A DNA stretch of 13,348 nt from Paratractidigestivibacter sp963649365. GTDB lineage: Bacteria; Actinomycetota; Coriobacteriia; Coriobacteriales; Atopobiaceae. The position numbers and the translations under genes were made by a program. The stretch is from assembly GCA_963649365.1 (NCBI GenBank), contig CAVJHQ010000067.1:1-13348 (forward strand), written 5' to 3'. The first letter of the stretch is position 1. Each line of letters begins with the position of its first letter. Under the pieces are notes generated by a model. The model ran no database searches and was not told where the DNA came from. It saw nothing but the letters and a program-made list of their open reading frames with translations. Positions 7,928 through 13,348 of this stretch are shown here, piece by piece.

Positions 7928-8989
7928 ATGGACCTTCAGCTCGAAACCATCGACCCGGTCAAGCTCACCCGCTTGCTGCGCGAGTGCGTGGAGGTCGACA
8001 GCCCCGTCGGCTACTATCCCGAGATCCACGCCTGGCTCGCCGACACGCTTTCCGATATGGGCTACGAGATGTTCACTGACAACAAGGCTACGGCCTACGT
8101 GCGCGTTCCTGGCCAGGATCGCTCCAAGACCGTGCTGATCGGCGCGCACCTGGACACCATCGGCCTTGTGGTGCGCGGCTTCAACGATGACGGCACCCTG
8201 CGCGTGCGCCAGCTCGGCGGCATCAATTACCACAGCATCGAGGGAGAGACCTGCACCGTGCTTTGCCGCGACGGCCGCGCGCTCGCCGGGCAGATCATCT
8301 GCGACCACCATTCGGTCCACGTCTTCGAGGACGCCCGCACGACCGTGCGCGACGAGAACCACATGTCCGTCTCGCTTATCGCCGACGTGAAGTCACCCGC
8401 CGACGCGCGTGCGCTCGGCGTGACTGAGGGCGCCTTTGTGGGTATCGACCCGCACTTCGAAGAGTTCGACAACGGCTACATCGTGAGCCGCCACATCGAC
8501 GACAAGGCAGCCGTCGCCGTGCTTCTCGACGTCCTTGACTGGCTGCGCGAGAGCGGCCAGGCCCCGGCCTACGACACCCTCTTCGCGTTCCCCATCTACG
8601 AGGAGATCGGCAACGGCGGCACCTGGGTCCCGAGCGAGGTCTCCGAGTACGTCGCGGTCGACATCACGCTGCTCGGGCCCGACTACGACTCCGACGAGCA
8701 CAGCGTCGGCGTCATCGCCTCCGACGCCAAGGGCCCCTACGACTGGACCCTTACGAACACGCTGATCGCCTGCGCGGAGGAGGCCTGCGAGGAGGGCAAG
8801 TGGAACACCCAGGTGTGTTTCCACTACTCCACGGACGCCAACGCCGCCTACTTTACCGCGAACGACCTGGCCAGCGGCGCGTTCGGCATGGCGTGCCTGA
8901 ACACGCACGGGCGCGAGCGCTGTCACGTCGACGCCCTCGTGGAGACCGAGAAGCTCGCGCGCGCTTATGTGATGGGCATCGGCCGGTAG
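7928..8989 (+). CDS. M42 family metallopeptidase (aminopeptidase)
   Basis: A 353-residue cytoplasmic protein of the M42 (glutamyl aminopeptidase/tetrahedral aminopeptidase) family, which trims N-terminal residues from peptides using two metal ions. The motifs occur in family order: GAHLDTIG (His74, Asp76), a beta-barrel-like inserted domain rich in Gly/Val with GEFVGIDP-like text (here GAFVGIDPHFEE), RHIDDKAAV (Asp191, metal-bridging), YEEIGNGG (Glu225 and Glu226), VDIT (Asp245) and a C-terminal His in RERCHVDAL (His333). Length is normal for the family. AAGGAGA (7915-7921) sits six bases before the ATG. It follows pepT by 170 bases holding repeats and possible terminators, so it may be separately expressed. 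The M42 text is less canonical than in Bacillus YsdC or FrvX, so substrate preference cannot be stated. Confidence 0.9.
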   Translation: MDLQLETIDPVKLTRLLRECVEVDSPVGYYPEIHAWLADTLSDMGYEMFTDNKATAYVRVPGQDRSKTVLIGAHLDTIGLVVRGFNDDGTLRVRQLGGINYHSIEGETCTVLCRDGRALAGQIICDHHSVHVFEDARTTVRDENHMSVSLIADVKSPADARALGVTEGAFVGIDPHFEEFDNGYIVSRHIDDKAAVAVLLDVLDWLRESGQAPAYDTLFAFPIYEEIGNGGTWVPSEVSEYVAVDITLLGPDYDSDEHSVGVIASDAKGPYDWTLTNTLIACAEEACEEGKWNTQVCFHYSTDANAAYFTANDLASGAFGMACLNTHGRERCHVDALVETEKLARAYVMGIGR

Positions 8990-9069
8990 GCGCCGCGGCG
9001 GTGCCCGGCCTCGACGGAGCTCGGTGTAAACCGCGAGCCTGTTGGGTACCGTATTCATTGTGACTCGCT

Positions 9070-9101
9070 GGCGCGGCCGCAGGACGGCCGCGCCTTTATT
9101 T
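9070..9101 (+). terminator. Hairpin terminator after the M42 peptidase gene (possible attenuator)
   Basis: A perfect 10-bp stem, GGCGCGGCCG (9070-9079) with CGGCCGCGCC (9085-9094), has a five-base loop and is followed by TTTATTT. It lies 80 bases after the M42 stop and only 26 bases before the next start codon. The next gene therefore has no room for a promoter between hairpin and start, unless transcription begins upstream and reads through. Confidence 0.8.
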
Positions 9102-9126
9102 GGGACCAGGGAAAGGAACCGTTTTC

Positions 9127-9558
9127 ATGGCAGGCAAGGACTGGAGCAAGAAGAACGAAGAGGCGCAGCGCAAGGCCGCCGAGTGGATGCGCGGGCGCCG
9201 CGGTCCCGACGACATCGTCTATGCCTGCATCTACCTTGCGTTTATCGTGGTCGTCATCAACATCTTCGCGCACGCGGCGTGGCTCGGGTGGCTCGCCTTG
9301 GCGCTTATCGTCTACGCCGGTTTCCGCATCCAGTCGAAGAACCTCGGCGCTCGCTCCAAGGAGAACGCCGCGTTTCTCAAGGCGATCGGGCCCCTTCGCC
9401 CCTGGCTGCAGAACCCGAAGGCCGCTGCTGCCGAGACCAAGCAGTTCAAGCACGTCAAGTGCTCCCACTGCGGCCAGAAGGTGCGCGTGCCGCGCGGCAA
9501 GGGCAAGCTGCGCGTGACGTGCCCCAAGTGCCGCGAGAAGTTCGAGGTCAAGTCGTAG
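9127..9558 (+). CDS. Small membrane protein with C-terminal zinc ribbon, function unknown
   Basis: A 143-residue protein in three parts. Residues 1-32 are charged and probably helical (Lys/Glu/Arg-rich, cytoplasmic). Residues about 35-75 form two closely spaced membrane helices (DIVYACIYLAFIVVVINIF and WLGWLALALIVYAGF). The C-terminal 35 residues carry a zinc ribbon with CX2C pairs at Cys112/Cys115 and Cys132/Cys135, separated by a basic hairpin, resembling MJ0042-type zinc-finger domains. Both termini would face the cytoplasm. ATG 9127 is preferred because GAAAGGAA (9111-9118) is eight bases upstream; an in-frame ATG at 9100 would place the start before the RBS. I do not recognise a characterised homologue. 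The ribbon could bind nucleic acid or protein, or sense metal; the sequence does not decide. Confidence 0.8.
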   Translation: MAGKDWSKKNEEAQRKAAEWMRGRRGPDDIVYACIYLAFIVVVINIFAHAAWLGWLALALIVYAGFRIQSKNLGARSKENAAFLKAIGPLRPWLQNPKAAAAETKQFKHVKCSHCGQKVRVPRGKGKLRVTCPKCREKFEVKS

Positions 9559-9570
9559 CCCGGCCCTGCT

Positions 9571-9700
9571 GGATGTGCTTGAAGCCCCTCGCCTTTGCTC
9601 CGTCCTCAGACAGTCCTGTTCGCGCGGAGGCCACATTAAGTGGCCTCCGGCTCATGCGGAACTGCGGGCGGAGCAAAGGCGAGGGGCTTCAAGCACATCC
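9571..9700. repeat. 130-bp palindromic element with perfect 32-bp inverted repeats and inner hairpin
   Basis: The left arm 9571-9602 (starting GGATGTGCTTGAAGCC) is the exact reverse complement of the right arm 9669-9700 (ending GGCTTCAAGCACATCC). In the 66-base centre a second perfect palindrome pairs CGGAGGCCAC (9625-9634) with GTGGCCTCCG (9640-9649). Three further pairs extend the outer arms inward (9603-9605 with 9666-9668, one G-U), and CAGT/ACTG (9611-9614 with 9661-9664) can pair between the two stems. The segment can thus form a single long hairpin on either strand. It is far longer than a usual terminator, and no T-run follows either arm. No target-site duplication is visible at its edges and no coding sequence lies inside. 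Confidence 0.9.
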
Positions 9701-9808
9701 GGACTCTTCTGCGCGTTGCTGGTCAGGCGATGTTAGGTGATTGCGTGCTTTGCGCTGGTCTGGCCCCTCGACCTAAGGCATGCTTTTGGCGTCGAGGTGG
9801 TGTCTTGA

Positions 9809-9872
9809 GCACCACTTGGAGCGCTTCAACACCCGATTTTGCACCACTTGGAGCGTTTCAATAGGTAATCGG
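9809..9872. repeat. Two 32-base direct repeat units, with degenerate third unit downstream
   Basis: GCACCACTTGGAGCGCTTCAA (9809-9829, one base longer than the 20 I compare strictly) and its copy at 9841-9861 differ at one position (C to T). The spacing is 32 bases. A further GCACCAC begins exactly 32 bases later at 9873, with weaker likeness after it, and GCACCGC/GCACCAC occur at 9903 and 9914. On the minus strand each good unit reads TTGAARCGCTCCAAGTGGTG. Confidence 0.7.
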
Positions 9873-9960
9873 GCACCACCTCGGCGAACTTCTTGCCGCG
9901 GGGCACCGCATCGGCACCACGTCGACGGCCTTTGAGTGCGTGAGGCCGCGGGACATCCAT
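9826..9960 (-). CDS. Doubtful 44-codon ORF downstream of the hemolysin III-like gene
   Basis: An ATG at 9960, 13 bases after the stop of the minus-strand PAQR-type gene, opens a 44-residue frame ending TGA at 9828-9826. The product is basic, with GKKFAEVVPDYLLKRSKWC near its end. No ribosome binding site is visible before the ATG, and the C-terminal part is encoded by the 32-base repeat, whose second copy repeats KRSKWC in another frame. It may be a relic, part of a repeat element or chance. I recognise no function. Confidence 0.2.
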   Translation of the reverse strand: MDVPRPHALKGRRRGADAVPRGKKFAEVVPDYLLKRSKWCKIGC

Positions 9961-9973
9961 GGTGCGCTAAACG

Positions 9974-10648
9974 TTAAAGGACGAAGATGAGGGCGCTGAG
10001 GGTGATGCAGACGCTGCCGGCGAGGGTGAAGAGGTGGAAAACGAAGTGCAGGTAGGGGACCTTCTTCGGGATATAGAAGAGGGCGCCCACCGTGTAGCTG
10101 ACGCCGCCGGCGACCAAAAGCCAGAACCCCGCCGTGGGCATGACCTCGTGCAGGTCTCCCACCCGGAAGATGACGAGCCAGCCGAGGATTACGTAGATCA
10201 GGGCGGTGAGCCACTTAGGCTGACGTTCCCGCAGGAAGCACTCGAGGACGATGCCGACGAGGGCGATGGCCCAGACCACGATGCCGAGCGCGAGGCCGCC
10301 GCGCTCGCCGAGCGCCACGAGCGCGAAGGGGGCGTAGCTCCCCGCGATGAGCAGGTAGATGCCGCAGTGGTCGAGAACGCGGAAGACCTTCTTCGCACGC
10401 TCCGGCGCTATGGCATGGTAGAGGGTCGAGAAGAGATACTCGACGAGGAGGCCGAGGCCCATGAGCAGCGCCGCGGCCAGGCGAACGCCGCCCCCGTGGC
10501 CGACCGCCCGCACGATGAGCAGGACCAGCGCGGCGATGGAAAGAAGCGCGCCGACGCCGTGGGAAACCGAGTTCGCAACTTCCTCGCCGACGGTGTATCG
10601 ACGCGCGGGCTTATTTGCCGCGGTGCCGCTGACCTGGGTGTTGTTCAT
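9974..10648 (-). CDS. trhA: Hemolysin III / PAQR-family membrane protein (TrhA-type)
   Basis: A 224-residue integral membrane protein with about seven hydrophobic segments after a short cytoplasmic N-terminus. The family motifs are present: EEVANSVSHGVGALLS (22-37), the S-x3-H pair in FSTLYHA (Ser74, His78), the Asp93-containing VLDHCGIYLLIAGSYAPF, and the C-terminal HFVFH (His201 and His205), which in PAQR proteins complete a zinc-binding site within the membrane. Bacterial members (YqfA/TrhA, 'hemolysin III') are linked to membrane homeostasis; haemolysis itself is doubtful for most. ATG 10648 is preceded on the minus strand by an excellent AGGAGGTG ribosome binding site. It is divergent from the small membrane protein gene at 10753 and ends facing the repeat-rich region. 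Length is normal and no residue of the metal site seems missing. Confidence 0.93.
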   Translation of the reverse strand: MNNTQVSGTAANKPARRYTVGEEVANSVSHGVGALLSIAALVLLIVRAVGHGGGVRLAAALLMGLGLLVEYLFSTLYHAIAPERAKKVFRVLDHCGIYLLIAGSYAPFALVALGERGGLALGIVVWAIALVGIVLECFLRERQPKWLTALIYVILGWLVIFRVGDLHEVMPTAGFWLLVAGGVSYTVGALFYIPKKVPYLHFVFHLFTLAGSVCITLSALIFVL

Positions 10649-10700
10649 GAGATAAACACCTCCTGGGGCTCGGGCCCCGCCACTGCGCCGGGCCCTCGTC

Positions 10701-10706
10701 TATACT
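10701..10706 (+). promoter_or_regulatory. Possible -10 box of the small membrane protein gene
   Basis: TATACT (10701-10706) is a close match to the -10 consensus, 46 bases before the start codon at 10753, but no -35 word stands 16-18 bases upstream, where the DNA is GC-rich (GGGCCC palindromes). The divergent PAQR-type gene must also be transcribed from this 104-base gap; I could not place its promoter. Confidence 0.35.
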
Positions 10707-10752
10707 GGGTTATCGTTTCAAGCATACCCGATAGGCATCGAGGAGATCTGAC

Positions 10753-11208
10753 ATGAAGAAATCCGCATTCCTCGCGAACGTGATCGTCTGGGGCGTGCTC
10801 TCCGCCCTCTGCATCGGTTTTTTGGTCTGGGGCAACTCCGTCGGGTTCGATTTCGGCGAGGACACGGCGCTTCTTGCCGTGAGCCTGTACTCGCGCCCGC
10901 TGGGGTCGTTCTCGGTCGGGGCCTTGGCCGCGACCATCGTTGTGTGGAAGACGCAGCTCAAGCTCTCGCGCACGGCGCGCATCGTGTGGCGCGTGGTCGG
11001 CATCGCCCCCGCGGCGCTCTTCGCGCTCGCTCCGGTGGTCATACCCCTGCTGCACGGCGGGGCGGGCGTCGTCTTCGCCGCCATGCTGCTGGTCGCGGTG
11101 TACGCGCCCGCGGTCTTCTTCGTGCTCGGCGCCCTCTACGGCGTCTCGCTCTGCGCGGAGAAGCCCAAGGTCGACGACCGCGCCGACGTGCGCCCCGACC
11201 GGGTGTAG
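10753..11208 (+). CDS. Small four-helix membrane protein, function unknown
   Basis: A 151-residue protein with four hydrophobic segments at about residues 6-28, 38-64, 76-100 and 103-131. They are followed by a short charged tail (EKPKVDDRADVRPDRV) that by the positive-inside rule lies in the cytoplasm. No signal peptidase site, catalytic motif or Cys pair is apparent. Two short basic stretches (KTQLKLSRTARI between helices 2 and 3, and the start MKK) also point inward. The RBS AGGAG (10741-10745) stands seven bases before the ATG. The gene is divergent from the PAQR-type gene and ends before a strong terminator. I do not recognise a family; it could be a conserved hypothetical of this bacterial group. 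The context gives no firm hint of function. Confidence 0.8.
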   Translation: MKKSAFLANVIVWGVLSALCIGFLVWGNSVGFDFGEDTALLAVSLYSRPLGSFSVGALAATIVVWKTQLKLSRTARIVWRVVGIAPAALFALAPVVIPLLHGGAGVVFAAMLLVAVYAPAVFFVLGALYGVSLCAEKPKVDDRADVRPDRV

Positions 11209-11234
11209 GCGCCGCCTTCGCCCTGGCGTCGCGC

Positions 11235-11278
11235 AAAACGGCCTGATGGCAGAAACACCTGCCACCAGGCCGTTTTTT
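11235..11278. terminator. Likely bidirectional terminator between convergent genes
   Basis: AAAACGGCCTGATGGCAG (11235-11252) and CTGCCACCAGGCCGTTTT (11259-11276) are complementary except for one A-C pair, with a six-base loop. Six T (11273-11278) serve the plus-strand gene ending at 11208, and the four A at the left end give a U-run for the minus-strand gene ending at 11371. The stem and placement fit a shared terminator. Confidence 0.88.
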
Positions 11279-11330
11279 CGTGCAACGTCAGGGCGCCTTC
11301 CCCGCTACGAGCCGTGAGCCCGGTTTCACG

Positions 11331-11366
11331 CGTTCACGCGCCCCGCCCGGCGTTACGCGCCCCGCC
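11331..11366. repeat. Short tandem repeat of 20-base period
   Basis: CGTTCACGCGCCCCGCC (11331-11347) and CGTTACGCGCCCCGCC (11351-11366) differ by one base. They lie between the shared terminator and the C69 dipeptidase stop. No function is evident. Confidence 0.5.
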
Positions 11367-11370
11367 GAGG

Positions 11371-12846
11371 CTAGTTGTCCGAGCGCGAGAAGCCGTTCCT
11401 CATCTCGCGGCTGCGCTCGAAGAGCACGTGGGAGAGCAGGCAGTCGGTGCGCTTGCGGGCGAGGTCGGCGATCTTCTGGTTCGTCTCGGCGCAGTCGGCC
11501 CCGGCCTCGTCGGCAAGAAGCACGAGGCGCGTGGCCTCGGACTGCAGCTTCTCCTGGTAACGCTCGACGTGCGGCAGGCAGGCGCTGTAGCTCGCGTCGG
11601 CCATGGCGCCGATGAGGCGGTTCGCCCAGTAGAAGCTCTCGGTCGTGGGCGTCTTCGGCGTGGACTTGACGTAGGCGGGCACGTCGTCGACCTGCGTGTA
11701 GAAGGGCACGAGCGCGTTGAAGGCGTTGCTCCCGAGCGCGATCCACTGCAGCGCGCGGTGCGCGTCGTCCGCGTACGGGCGGATCTGGAGCACGGCGAGC
11801 TGGCAGTTGCGGTTGATGCCGATGGGACGGTAGAGCCCGCGCGTGGCCGGCGTGCCGATGTGGCCGTAGGGGTCGTAAACCGTGCCCTGGTAGTGGAGGC
11901 TGAGCACGTACTTGACGTCCTCGATCGTCACCTTGCGCTCGGGCACGCGCGCCCACGGCAGGCGGTCGGACTCGGGTCCGAACTCCTCGTGCGCGGCCGC
12001 CGTCTCCCAGGGGCCTGCGCCCGGGTTGAGGTAGCGCTGCATGTCCCAGGCGCGCGGGGTGTTGTACACGTGGTCGGAGTCCGAGCGGCTGCCGAAGGCG
12101 TCGCGCGGGTTCAGGCGGCCGTCGAGGCTGAGGTCGAGGTGGTACTTCTCGATGAACTCGCGCAGGTCGGGGCTGCAGAGGTGCTCGCGGCCCTCGCCGA
12201 GCGCGTCGTCGAGGTCGAAGGAGTCGAGGCCGAGCTGGTTCGGCATGGTCACATAGCAGTCGTCGGGCACGCGGCGGGCGATCCAGTGGTGGCCGCCCAC
12301 GGTCTCGAGCCACCAGATCTCGTCGGCGTCGGAGAAGGCGATGCCGTTCATCTCGTAGGTGCCGTGCTCGGCAAGAAGCGCGCCCAGGCGCAGCACGCCG
12401 TCGCGGGCGCTCGTCGCGTAGGGGAGCACGAGGGTGACCATGTCCTCCTCGCCGATGCCGCCCGCGACCTCGGGCTCGTAGCCGGGCTCCCCGGGCGTGC
12501 CGGCGGCGGGCTTGTAGGGGACGAGCGGGTCGGCGGCGAGCACGCGCTCGTTGCTGGTGAGGGTCTCGGTCGCCGTCATGGCCACGTTGCGGGCGTTCAC
12601 GCCGGCGGCCTCCCAGAGGCCCTCCTTGAGGTCGGCGTTCGGCATGCAGGTGTAGCGCGCGCCGCCCTCGGGAAGCGCGACCTCCAGGTGGCCGATCACG
12701 GACGTGTAGGTCTTCTTGCCGGCGGGGTCGCTCACCGAGAAGCGCTTCTCGCAGAACTCGCCGGAGGGGCAGTCCTCGTTGCGCGCGATGATGGTCGAGC
12801 CGTCGTAGCTCGCCTTCTTGCCCACGAGAATAGTGGTGCAGGACAT
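11371..12846 (-). CDS. C69 family dipeptidase (PepD-type, Ntn hydrolase)
   Basis: A 491-residue protein of the peptidase C69 family, which hydrolyses a broad range of dipeptides in the cytoplasm. The N-terminus MSCTTILVGKKASYDGST followed by IIARNED is the family hallmark: Cys3 is the expected N-terminal nucleophile, exposed by removal of the first residues, and Arg22/Asn23/Glu24/Asp25 form the conserved active-site strand. Other family text includes VAMTATETLTSN, GIGEEDMVTLVLPYA, ADEIWWLETVGGHHWIARRVPDD and CYVTMPNQLG, then the FGSRSDSDHVYNTPRAWDMQ region and NRNCQLAVLQIRPYADD. No signal peptide is present. The minus-strand start at 12846 has GGAG five bases upstream, a modest RBS. It is divergent from the DAHP synthase gene and convergent with the gene at 10753. 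Length is in the normal range and I see no frameshift. Its job is presumably the last step of peptide use, after PepT and the M42 enzyme. Confidence 0.95.
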   Translation of the reverse strand: MSCTTILVGKKASYDGSTIIARNEDCPSGEFCEKRFSVSDPAGKKTYTSVIGHLEVALPEGGARYTCMPNADLKEGLWEAAGVNARNVAMTATETLTSNERVLAADPLVPYKPAAGTPGEPGYEPEVAGGIGEEDMVTLVLPYATSARDGVLRLGALLAEHGTYEMNGIAFSDADEIWWLETVGGHHWIARRVPDDCYVTMPNQLGLDSFDLDDALGEGREHLCSPDLREFIEKYHLDLSLDGRLNPRDAFGSRSDSDHVYNTPRAWDMQRYLNPGAGPWETAAAHEEFGPESDRLPWARVPERKVTIEDVKYVLSLHYQGTVYDPYGHIGTPATRGLYRPIGINRNCQLAVLQIRPYADDAHRALQWIALGSNAFNALVPFYTQVDDVPAYVKSTPKTPTTESFYWANRLIGAMADASYSACLPHVERYQEKLQSEATRLVLLADEAGADCAETNQKIADLARKRTDCLLSHVLFERSREMRNGFSRSDN

Positions 12847-12898
12847 CAGGGCTCCAATCTTCGTTTGTTACATGCCGAACCAATGTTAGCCTTCTGCG

Positions 12899-12927
12899 TT
12901 GCTTCCGCGCGGCGCGGTCCCGATAAT
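12899..12927 (+). promoter_or_regulatory. Promoter of the DAHP synthase gene
   Basis: TTGCTT (12899-12904) is followed after exactly 17 bases by GATAAT (12922-12927). Both are good matches to the -35 and -10 words of the main sigma factor. The transcript would start near 12934, leaving a leader of about 39 bases before the ATG at 12973. It lies in the 126-base divergent gap with the C69 dipeptidase, whose own promoter I could not identify. Confidence 0.6.
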
Positions 12928-12972
12928 AGGAACCCTGTGCTTTTGAGTCGGAGAACCATAGGAGTTGCCCAT

Positions 12973-13348
12973 ATGTCCATGAATTTCAAGCGCCACCTGC
13001 CCATGGCCAAGGAGGTCCGCGACGAGATGCCGCTCTCGGCGGAGCTCGTTGCGAAGAAGGCCGCTTTCGACGCCGAGGTCGCCGCCGTCATGCGCGGCGA
13101 GGACCCGCGCCGCCTGCTGATCATCGGCCCCTGCTCGGCCGACCGCGAGGACTCGGTGCTCGACTACATGCATCGCCTGGCCGGCGTCGCCGACGAGGTC
13201 AAGGACAGGCTCATCGTCATCCCGCGCGTGTACACGAACAAGCCGCGCACCAAGGGCACGGGGTACAAGGGCCTGCTCCACAACCCCGACCCGGAGGCTC
13301 CCGCCGACCTGCTCGAGGGCGTCAAGGCCGTGCGCCGCATGCACCTGC
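12973..13348 (+). CDS. 3-deoxy-7-phosphoheptulonate (DAHP) synthase, class I (partial, 5' end)
   Basis: The reading frame is open from ATG 12973 to the window edge, giving the first 125 residues. DAHP synthase joins phosphoenolpyruvate and erythrose 4-phosphate, the first step of the shikimate pathway to aromatic amino acids. Diagnostic text of the AroF/AroG/AroH class is present: LLIIGPCSADREDSVLDYM (residues about 48-66) and VIPRVYTNKPRTKGTGYKG followed by LLHNPDP, which includes the PEP-binding Arg/Lys region. The N-terminal segment KRHLPMAKEVRDEMPLS resembles the regulatory arm of the E. coli isozymes. AGGAG (12960-12964) sits eight bases before the ATG. Which feedback type (Phe, Tyr or Trp) cannot be told from this part. 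Only a meaningless opposite-strand frame would otherwise be noted here. Confidence 0.93.
   Translation, partial: MSMNFKRHLPMAKEVRDEMPLSAELVAKKAAFDAEVAAVMRGEDPRRLLIIGPCSADREDSVLDYMHRLAGVADEVKDRLIVIPRVYTNKPRTKGTGYKGLLHNPDPEAPADLLEGVKAVRRMHL

Larger units (their letters stand above)
9559..9973. other. Gene-poor region with palindrome and direct repeats between convergent genes
   Basis: These 415 bases separate the zinc-ribbon gene (plus) and the hemolysin III-like gene (minus), whose 3' ends face each other. They hold a 32-bp perfect inverted repeat (9571-9700), a CCTCGAC/GTCGAGG hairpin (9766-9797), and GCACCAC-starting repeats (9809-9926). No conventional terminator with a strong T-run is seen for either gene. 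A 44-codon minus-strand frame (9826-9960) is listed separately as doubtful. Composition is less regular than in the flanking genes, as expected for non-coding or decayed DNA. Confidence 0.6.

Noticed and set aside
9809..9926. CRISPR array
   Set aside because: Only two good units are present, with 21-base repeats and 11-base gaps; no cas gene is nearby.
9559..9973. Insertion sequence
   Set aside because: Although inverted repeats exist, there is no transposase reading frame in the region and no flanking target duplication.
11288..12883. 531-codon minus-strand frame overlapping the C69 gene in another phase
   Set aside because: Arg/Pro/Ala-rich shadow of the dipeptidase frame, which has the catalytic Cys and family motifs.
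12886..13344. 152-codon minus-strand frame at the right edge
   Set aside because: It is antisense to the DAHP synthase start, which carries diagnostic motifs and a good promoter and RBS.

Overview
The window is about 13.3 kb of high-GC bacterial DNA. Genes are densely packed, with strong AAGGAG-type ribosome binding sites, G/C-ending codons and GC-rich hairpin terminators. Gene content and protein style suggest a host-associated actinobacterium of the Coriobacteriia (Collinsella/Olsenella-like), but this is inferred from overall appearance, not from a marker gene. No rRNA, tRNA, CRISPR array, complete insertion sequence or phage gene was found.

Layout. Positions 1-192 are the C-terminal end of ribosomal protein S1, followed by its terminator. 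Positions 559-6349 form a five-gene peptide ABC transporter operon: a Tat-exported lipoprotein that binds peptide, two permeases and two ATPases. It ends at a strong hairpin. Next come two cytoplasmic metallopeptidases on the same strand: a PepT-type M20 tripeptidase (6504-7757) and an M42 aminopeptidase (7928-8989). A small membrane protein with a zinc ribbon follows (9127-9558). A 415-base gene-poor region (9559-9973) carries a perfect 32-bp inverted repeat and a 32-base-period direct repeat. It separates the zinc-ribbon gene from a convergent hemolysin III/PAQR-type membrane protein (9974-10648, minus). Divergent from that gene is a small four-helix membrane protein of unknown function (10753-11208, plus). 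It converges, across a likely bidirectional terminator, on a C69 dipeptidase (11371-12846, minus). The right edge holds the start of a class I DAHP synthase (12973 onward, plus) with a recognisable promoter.

How it works together. The transporter brings di- and oligopeptides into the cell. PepT, the M42 enzyme and the C69 dipeptidase, three unrelated peptidase families, can then reduce them to amino acids. This fits an organism that lives partly on peptides. The least ordinary part is non-coding: two long palindromic elements (7745-7852 and 9571-9700) follow or overlap gene ends, and each has an extra repeat family beside it. I did not find a clearly new protein-coding system. These palindromes and the repeats around them are what I would examine first.
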